In this document: piece after piece, positions 56,681-64,000 of the stretch
Position numbering within the stretch: the stretch's first letter is position 1
How the letters are laid out: every line of letters begins with the position of its first letter
Assembly: GCF_963678975.1 (NCBI RefSeq)
Contig: NC_089281.1
Span: 6,535,277-6,599,276, forward strand
Reading direction: 5' to 3'
DNA: 64,000 nt
Origin: Dysidea avara
Lineage: Eukaryota; Porifera; Demospongiae; Dictyoceratida; Dysideidae
Position numbers and translations under genes: made by a program
The notes under the pieces: model-generated
The model's input: the letters and a program-made list of their open reading frames with translations, nothing else
Told to the model about the DNA's origin: nothing
The model's database searches: none

Positions 56681-56759
56681 AACCTCGTAATGAGACAACT
56701 TTAAAACAGGCCTCAATAATAAAGTCTTATAATGTGGCCACTATAACGAAATGATCTTA

Positions 56760-56969
56760 CAGTGGAACCCCGATTATCCGAACACCGATTAACCGAACTC
56801 TCGATTATCCGAACACCAAATCTCAATTAGGGTATTTTGTCAAAAAGTGTATGCTTTATTAGAGTAGTTGAGCAAAGCTCTATATAAATGTATGGATGTT
56901 CAATCTTACGTACTTTCGATTATCCAAACACCCTTCCCCCAGTTAGTTCAGATAATCAAGGTTCCACTG
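56760..56969. mobile_element. 210-bp pogo/Tigger-like MITE flanked by TA
   Basis: Ends CAGTGGAACCCCGATTATCC / ATAATCAAGGTTCCACTG with TA on both sides (56758-56759, 56970-56971), typical of pogo-type Tc1/mariner elements. Internal subterminal repeats of GATTATCCGAACACC. A fragment of a related element with end CAGTGGAACCTCGTAATGAG lies just upstream at about 56688-56756. Confidence 0.8.
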
Positions 56970-56971
56970 TA

Positions 56972-58590
56972 TTTAAATGGTAGCTACTAGGTAAGGTTTC
57001 TCTGTAATTCACGTATGACTACATTAAGTCTATAATACTCAATTTTCAAACTAGACAAGTCTTATATTTTGACATGATACCTAATACAGCCCTGTGACAG
57101 CAAATACATATTAATTTGAAAATCTTAAGTGTTTTACTTTATGCAGGCCGTTACTTATATAGCAGCTACAAAGTTAATGCATGCATTTCCATGCCATATC
57201 CTGATTGTCCATTTCACTGTCATCATATTCCTTTACTACAACTTCTTGGTTTGCAATAGAAAGTCAACTTTAATACCTGTTTTGGCCAATCCTGAATTTG
57301 ATGCAAACCAAATTTAGACTTCTCTTTACCTGTGGGAGCTATACATTCCAAACTGCATAATCTGTAGTGGCTTTCTAGTGTTAAGTCTTCATTCATGTAA
57401 GAGATCTCCAAGGTCCAGTTAACATAGTTATAATCATTCACATGCAAAAATGCCACTCACATAGCTAATTATTTCATGCAAATTTCTGTTATTTTCATAG
57501 GAATATTTGTTGAATGGTTGCACGAAGAGTTTCTTGGGCTGAAGATGTTACCATTTCAAAGTTTTACTTGTTCCTCCACGTGCGCTGATGCTCTAGTGAA
57601 ACAACTCAAGCCAAAACAAGAGCACATCATGAAAGGAGCTAACTCACACAACAGTTATCAACTACGATTAAACTCTTCAGCAAAGTCAACAACTAAAACT
57701 TCATCATGCATCATTCAGTAGCTCAATTGTAATGATTAACTTTGTAATTATTTTTATAATATAGTGTGTTATATATTTATCATGTCATTCACTTGATTTG
57801 AAAGTATTCTACTACCACCTTGTGTGTGTTTCAATTATGTTGCCCTAAGTAACAGACTTAGTGATGTTAGTCAATGGTAATAGTGTGATAGAAGACTAAC
57901 CAGTGTGACCAAATCTTACTATGTTGTTCTATAGTCAGAATTTTGCTGCAGTTACTATTCCTGCCCACAAAGCCAAAGCAATCAAGATTCTGCAGATACA
58001 GAGGGATAGGTTAAACAGAAGGCAGGCCTGAAGACAGAATTCTGTTTAGTAGAAAACTTTGGCAGTATAAAACATTGGCAAATTTGGTGAAATCTCTGTA
58101 AACTTTCCGACATGCCAAAGTACATTAATTTTACAGTTGTCAATATATGCAAGCGTAGTGACATGTGAAGAAGCTCGATGATTTGCTAAAGTTTTATGCC
58201 ACCCAAGTTTCCTGCTATACAGTAGATAGTGCTAAATCTCTCTGATAATTTCATAATAAAGCATGAATAACATTATGTGCCCCCTAGATACCTGCATCTT
58301 ACGTTTAGACATTCACATAATGTAAAATTCAGGTTAGTACAGGGGAAACATTGTAAAATGTCATATCCCAGAACAATAGAATGATGGTCATTATTTGGGT
58401 ACCAATCTTAGCTTTACAGTGTGGTCTACAATACAATACATACAAATCAATTTATAGTAAAATATAGATCTTTGGCCTTTCATTGTGTCCATACCCTAAC
58501 AGATGAGGGTAAACTGTTCCATTGATCTTATTAGGAGCTTTGATCTGGGACCTCTTGTGAAATTTATTGTAATGTTTAATGGTGTTTTAG
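56972..58590. other. Intergenic, no gene recognised
   Basis: AT-rich sequence. Open frames near 57129, 57223 and 57476 show no family resemblance or splice support. Confidence 0.45.
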
Positions 58591-58602
58591 AATTTTAAAT
58601 GC

Positions 58603-58839
58603 CTACAATGAAGGGAATAAATCTTTAAGCTGCTCTTCATAGGGTAGGTTAGATAACTCAAGAACAAATTTAGTAGCATGATGCTGGATTTTCTTTATCA
58701 AATCAACATCTTTTGCATAGTAAAGATTCCAAGCTTGAATACGATGTTCAACATGTGGACATATAAGTTTTATAAAGGATGTTGAAGGATTCTTTTGATC
58801 AGTGCAAACATATATAGAAGTTGTATTTATTTGTTGCAA
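58603..58839 (-). pseudogene. LINE reverse transcriptase remnant
   Basis: The minus-strand peptide contains SFIKLICPHVEHRIQAWNLY, YAKDVDLIKKIQHHATKFV and LSNLPYEEQLKDL. This is the thumb region of CR1/L2/Jockey-type reverse transcriptases (consensus-like RP.LEY..Q.W.P...KDI..LE..Q+RATK......L.YEERL). It starts without a proper ORF upstream and ends early, so it is a dead fragment. Confidence 0.75.
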
Positions 58840-58854
58840 GACTCTGCATTGCTT

Positions 58855-59290
58855 TACAATAGGACTTCTTGTAGTGAAAGCTTAGTTGCAAATGTAGGGA
58901 AGCCATCATCATGAATCAACACCTCATGCTGTCAGCAAAGATAAATAGGATACAAAGGAGGACACAGGTAAGTCCATGAAGTATGCATTGTACATGACAA
59001 AGGCACCTGTTGGGCTGAGACAACACTGAACAGTGAAAAATCAAGCCTGTTGTTGAATTATACTTGTCTGAAAGCATTAGCTAGTCAGTCAGTCACTATT
59101 ATAATTTTTTTTATATTTCATAGCAACATTTTGGAAGCATTTCAGGTCATGCATACTGAGGGCACTTTGGGGCTTGGTTATACCAACTGTACTGCATGCC
59201 AAGGTGCCATGAAGGTATTATGAGGCTATGATATTTTTGGCCAGAAAAGCCAATCCTTCATGATCCCTAATATATATACAGTACTACTGA
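58855..59290 (+). repeat. Module M copy with its 3' tail
   Basis: Contains ACACCTCATGCTGTCAGCAA, GGACACAGGTAAGTCCATGA, ACACTGAACAGTGAAAAATC and a TAGTCAGTCAGTCA run, then a tail ending CATGATCCCTAATATATATA. The same order of blocks occurs at 63600-64000, defining the 3' limit of the repeat. Confidence 0.6.
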
Positions 59291-59385
59291 TATTGTCTTA
59301 ATCAGTTTCATCATCATGACATTCTTGTACTGAGGGAATTGATTAATTAGTTACATCTTCCTGAAAAACTTAGCTAAAGCTAATC

Positions 59386-59432
59386 TGGTCCACCCCTTTG
59401 ATTAGGAATTAATTCCTAATTGAAGGGGGTGG
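59386..59432. repeat. Strong hairpin
   Basis: CCACCCCTTTGATTAGGAAT / ATTCCTAATTGAAGGGGGTGG fold with almost no loop. Could be a very small MITE or a transcribed stem; nothing around it decides. Confidence 0.6.
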
Positions 59433-59640
59433 CCACATGTGCCAAAACCTCTGAAGCCTGATACTAGAGTGTGAAAATCAGCAGAGTTTGGCTCTCTAGA
59501 ACAGGCATAATATTATTGAAGATTGAATGAGCATGTTGAATAATCATATAAAGGTTCCCACTTCTGCTCTGAACTACATTTTATCACAGTTATTTGTTAT
59601 TGTTGCTGCTATATTAAGAGTTGGGAGACTTCACCAATTG

Positions 59641-59947
59641 CAGGGACGTACGCAGGAATTTTGAAAAGGGGTTTCCACTACAGCTAAGTGGCTGTTATAT
59701 TAGAGTATTTACCTGACTGCTCTATTAGAGTATCTCGATCTTTTCACCAAAATCATAATTCAGAACAATGCTATAAGTGTTACTATCATGTTGCAAACTA
59801 TTATTTAACTTAGCTAAATGTGTCCTGTTCCATGACAGATTTCAGATTCTGGAAACCTGAAGTCTCAATTTCTTAATGTTTCAAGTAGTGTGTAAAATCC
59901 AAAGGGGTTTCCTGAAACCCCTGGAAACCCCCCTCGGTACGCCCCTG
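59641..59947. mobile_element. 307-bp MITE with 5-bp target-site duplication AATTG
   Basis: Ends CAGGGACGTACGCAGGAATT / CCCCTCGGTACGCCCCTG, flanked by AATTG (59636-59640, 59948-59952). Sister of the 309-bp element at 32770-33078. The interior again carries copies of the dispersed CTCTATTAGAG motif (about 59716-59740, plus a variant at 59693). Confidence 0.7.
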
Positions 59948-59952
59948 AATTG

Positions 59953-61294
59953 AGGTGTTTTTCAGGGTGATTTTATGTCCCCTTTTATATGTTCAACCCT
60001 TTGCTACAATTAGCTACTGAACTTAATCATAGCCATAGGGCTGCAGTGTTATCTAGGATGTTTATTTACAGACCAGCTATAGAGCATCTGATTATCACAG
60101 CTTTTATCTAAGGCTCATTTGCAGTTGTCATCTTTTCTAATGGCTCGCCCTCTTTATCTGATATCAAAGAAACTGTTAGTAGCTAGCTGATTAACACTCA
60201 AGGTATGATGATCATCTGAACACTCTCTGTATGTTCAGTGTAAACTTAAAGACTGTGCTTGGAATCCGCTTGCTGTAAAACTTGCAAACTGACTTAGTTT
60301 TGCTTGGGTGTCACCTTTCCTCTATATCCTGCAAACTGCTTCTGATGAGTAAATCTCCAGCGATGGCATATTCAGTATGACGTGAAGTGCTCACTACACC
60401 ACAACTCATGTTTTGGGGCTTATCCACACAAGACCGTTTATGACAGTGTATGCTAGTGTGTCTCCTCAGGCATTGATGCCATCAATTACCATAACACCTT
60501 ACTGTCCTAACATTGCAGTGATTTACAATGAATCTACTGATGCAGTTGTCAGTTCTATTAGACTAAGCTGACAGAGCCAGACTGGCTTTATCCGATATTT
60601 GGAATCTGCAAGAGATCGCATGAAAGCAGATTACTTACAAATTTTAACTGGACAGATTAGGAACTCACTGTTACTATAATACCACCAAAATATTTGGCCA
60701 TCAGCTATCTATAATCATCCCTGTCCTCACTGACTGTGTAATTTCTAAGCCAGTTAGCTATATTCAACCAGCAAGTTACAGTATATCTCAAGCCTGAGCT
60801 ATCAGTCAGTGTAGAAAGCTTTAGTGAAGCTGCTGGGTATCTACTGTGCATTAGAATTGAAAGAGAACCATCATTAGTAATAAGATGATACATACAATAC
60901 ATTATTAGTCCTCGGTCTTGTGCGACCACAGTCAGATCAAGCAAAATGAGATCTTGTGCGGGCACGGCAAGGAATGTGTAGGTGTAAAAAAAAAAAAAAA
61001 GACGAACAACAGCAACAACAATAATTACAAGACAAAATTATTTTATTTATTCATCTATTTAAAATCGGAAGGGGTGGCATACCTCTAGAAGAAGAGGTGT
61101 CAGTTCCTAGTACGTGGTTGGTAGAAACATAGTCTATAGGACTTTTTTCGTCACGGTATCATATGATTGTTGTTGCCTGTTGTCTGTTCTTTTCTCTCTC
61201 TCTCTCTCGGTTACGAGTCCATCAACTCCTTGTTATTCTCACGTGCTAAAGCGCCCGTGCTAATGGCATTATTTGAAAATCAGGGTCACTAGCG
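59953..61294. other. Intergenic, no gene recognised
   Basis: An A-run at about 60987-61001 and a CT run at about 61194-61208. No convincing exon. The final 100 bp or so before 61295 contains several CG dinucleotides and could be a promoter. Confidence 0.4.
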
Positions 61295-61440
61295 ATGTTG
61301 CCAGGCTTCTCTACTATAGCCAGGTATACAGGCCTGGAGTCCCTTTATCGTCGATTCTTCACCACGGACAGCGAAATACCCAGGAAACGTACAAGAAATT
61401 CCCCAGAAGATGCCACAAAAAAGCCATTCGAGGTGAATAA
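61295..61440 (+). CDS. Candidate first exon of an unrecognised gene
   Basis: ATG at 61295 opens MLPGFSTIARYTGLESLYRR, then FFTTDSEIPRKRTRNSPEDA...KPFE, with a possible donor at GAG|GTGAAT near 61432. Basic, with a KR-rich stretch. A second coding-looking piece (SANTFAPTSTTDDSSK) lies at about 61497-61545. I cannot connect them in phase or name a family. Confidence 0.3.
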
Positions 61441-61946
61441 CTGTCGTGTATGCCGCATGCGCATTTGTCATGTAATATTTGTAGTTACCTGTAGTGAATC
61501 TGCGAACACATTCGCCCCTACCAGTACCACGGACGATAGTTCAAAAAGGTTATTCTACCTACATGCACCTATATATATGGTCATACCCTTACCCCGATCC
61601 CAGGGTCGTAAGTAGGGGACTCGTGATTCGACAAATTTTTTTGTGTCAAATTTCTTCCTAGAGGTTTGCTTGTTAAGTATATATATAATGATGTCTCTGT
61701 TATAAGTTTATGGTGAGTTCAAACTGATGAAGCTATAGGGTTGGCCTGAGGGGTCAGCAACAAAGTCTTGCATCTCAAAATTGCCTTAAGTCTCTGCTTA
61801 TCTAAGTATTGAGGACCCCTTGGGTTGGCCCTCCAACTAGCGTTACAACATTGTAAGTGGGTTGGGTCATCCAGGGTCGCATTTTGTTGAATCAAGGTTT
61901 CATCTGAACGTCCAGTGAATGAGATCACATGTGATCATATATACAA

Positions 61947-64000
61947 GTAGAAGGAAAAATTAGGAATTTTAAGCCGGATTAGAAAAGAACAAAAAAGCAG
62001 GGAAACAAGGGAACAGCTGGAAGTTGTGAAACAAGGAAGGTTTCCGGCTATCCTGCAGATATAATAGTGGACATCTAATCCCTATAGACTGAAAAGTAGG
62101 AATTAGATGTCCACTAGTATATCTGTAGCGTAAGCAATCAATTACCGACACCCTTATTACCACGGAACGTACCTTCCACTGTAAACATTCCTCAGGCACA
62201 AATTTTGACAGAGGTATTCCCCTAGATATCGTCCTTCTGTGCCTTAAGTTTGATGTCAATAGCTGCCTTCCCTGACCAGTAACAGACGAAAAGGTGCAGA
62301 GTCAAAATAACCGATTACCGGAACTCACATACACTTGTGTGCTTCAATTACCAGAACAATATCTAACTACCAACAAAAGGTTATTCCTAAAGCCATCAAA
62401 ATTTTGACAAAACTCCCACATAATTGTGAGTGCCTAACGGACACCCATGCAAAATTTTGGAACATCAGAATGCGTAATATAGGAGTTACGATTTTTAAAG
62501 TAAAAATGTATGCACAAATTGCTTGATAACTGAACACACAATGATAATTTAACAGTTCTACAGTAACAAATAGTGGAACAACAAGGTCCCAACCAATTCT
62601 AGATCATTCGCCATGCACTGTTCTTGATCTCTTGGTTTCAGATGTTTTTTAGGGATAGCATGGTAGCATACTTCATTTCCAGTGATGAAATTGAGTACCC
62701 ATGCTTAACAGTTGGCCTGATGGTAGAACACTATTCTGGACTATATTCTCACCAACCTGTGCCTTCACCACAGCCACCATGTCATCTATGAACATGCCAG
62801 TTCAACTGCCATGTTCGATGGTAGCTGTACCATGTTTATTCGTGGAAGTTTCATCGAATCCTGGCCTTCACTAAGGCTTGCCTTGTTTCTTTTATTGTTT
62901 GGTGACTAACATTGAAGAAGAAATCAACAGTAGAGGGGTCTACTCTCTCAAAGTGATGGAGAACAAATACCACAGATGGCACAGGGTAAACTCACATCCA
63001 AATGCAGCTCCAAACCTACAGTACAGAAGTCAAACAAACTGTCCATTCCTTTATCAGTAGAATTATAACCCTCAACAAACATAAAACAGTCTTTGTCAAC
63101 CATTCCACTTCTTTGTACCACGGAATTCCACTGTTTTTATTAGTAAAATGCCCGTTTGATAGGCATGTGTTTCCAGTAATTGAGTCAATCAGATAAATGA
63201 TTGCTTACGCTAGGTATAGGCAACCTCCCTTGTTTCACAACTTTCAGCTGTACCCTTGTTTCCTTACTTTTTTGTTCTTTGATCCCTAATCCAGCTTAAA
63301 ATTCCTAACTTTTCCTTCTACTTGTTTGTTTACTTTTTTAATACACAATTATGACTACTGAATCCACGTGTACCACATTAAAAGAAAGAATGGCACCAGG
63401 CATTCCATAAAATAATTTTGCATCTGAATGCACACCCCAATAATCAATTACACACTGAAAAGTGAGGTGGCTATTACACTTCATTTGTAGCTATGCTCCG
63501 CTCATTACACAGTGTTACAAACGAAGAACAGTACAAGAAACTTCTCTGCAATGAATCTAGTCACTACGGAAAATGTGGGCGAAAGGAATGACACAGCCAG
63601 AGGGAAGTCGTATTGCACTATCGCAAATCGACACCTTGCGTTGTTGGTGAAAAGAACTGGAACACAAAGAAGGACAAAGATAAGTCCATGATATTGATAC
63701 GTGCATTGTACGTACTGCGAAAAGGTAGGTCTCGGAACGAAGTGACATTGAACAGTGAAAAAAATCGAGCCCGTAGCCTTACCTATTGTCAAGTTATGCT
63801 TGGCTGAAGGCATCAGTTAGTTAGTTAGTTAGTCAGAATAAAATTCTATTAAATAGAAAATTTTTAAAATTCCGTAGAAACTGGGTTTAGGGTCACTCTG
63901 AAGCCATTTTTGGCCTTGGCTATGAAGAAGGAAATTTGAGGCTGGTTTTAGGGTGAGCAAGCCCAAAACTGCATGATCCCTAATATATAGTACTACCGTA
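61947..64000 (+). repeat. Two-module repeat with ~1-kb insertion in module P, then M and tail
   Basis: The left arm of P is at 61947-62140 (AAGTAGAAGGAAAAATTAGG...; GCGTAAGCAATC at its inner end) and the right arm at 63198-63330 (GATTGCTTACGC...CTTTTCCTTCTAC). About 1.06 kb of unrelated sequence lies between them. M follows at about 63340-63850 with GAATCCACGTGTACCACATT and GACACCTTGCGTTGTTGGTG, a GTTA run (63815-63833) and the tail through the window edge. This is the most complete M copy. Confidence 0.65.

Overview
This window is eukaryotic nuclear DNA from an animal, most likely an early-branching one; a demosponge is my best guess. The evidence is AT-rich sequence, spliced genes with GT-AG introns often only 34-70 bp long, very tight gene spacing, and metazoan gene families (EML5/6, CNRIP1, ZFYVE21, GCNA, NKRF, CRLS1, CCDC97). 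The taxonomic call is inference. I built the gene models by hand from splice signals, reading-frame continuity and recalled family sequences.

Left block, 1-26.1 kb. A large EML5/EML6-type microtubule-associated WD40 gene (minus) enters from the left edge and starts at 15974; 16 exons (931 codons) are visible. Its start is divergent from CNRIP1 (plus, 16157). ZFYVE21 (plus, six exons, one intron of only 34 bp) follows and converges on GCNA (minus, 15 exons, 537 aa), a SprT-type germline protease with a recently duplicated SUMO-interaction cassette. Upstream of GCNA is a small unrecognised three-exon minus gene. Its last exon lies in a segment bounded by inverted repeats that has been duplicated and broken up by other elements.

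Middle block, 26.1-44.7 kb. This is gene-poor and repeat-rich: fold-back elements, MITEs with target-site duplications, tandem arrays and a recurrent two-module repeat. One unrecognised multi-exon plus-strand gene runs through it (exons at 32.0-32.5, 35.9 and probably 40.3 kb).

Compact island, 44.75-54.74 kb. Six genes fill 10 kb: NEPRO-like (minus), NKRF (plus), PRIM2 (plus), CRLS1 (minus), CCDC97 (minus) and an LRR protein (plus). NEPRO and NKRF, both of nucleolar/rRNA-processing families, have start codons separated by 28 bp. PRIM2 and CRLS1 have stop codons separated by 17 bp.

Right block, 54.7-64 kb. Almost entirely repeats: a pogo-like MITE, a 307-bp MITE, a LINE reverse-transcriptase remnant and more copies of the two-module repeat. 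A candidate first exon lies near 61.3 kb.

The genes do not form one pathway. The strongest functional link is the NEPRO/NKRF pair. An 11-bp palindrome, CTCTAWTAGAG, recurs about 15 times in introns and intergenic DNA, inside MITEs as well as outside them.
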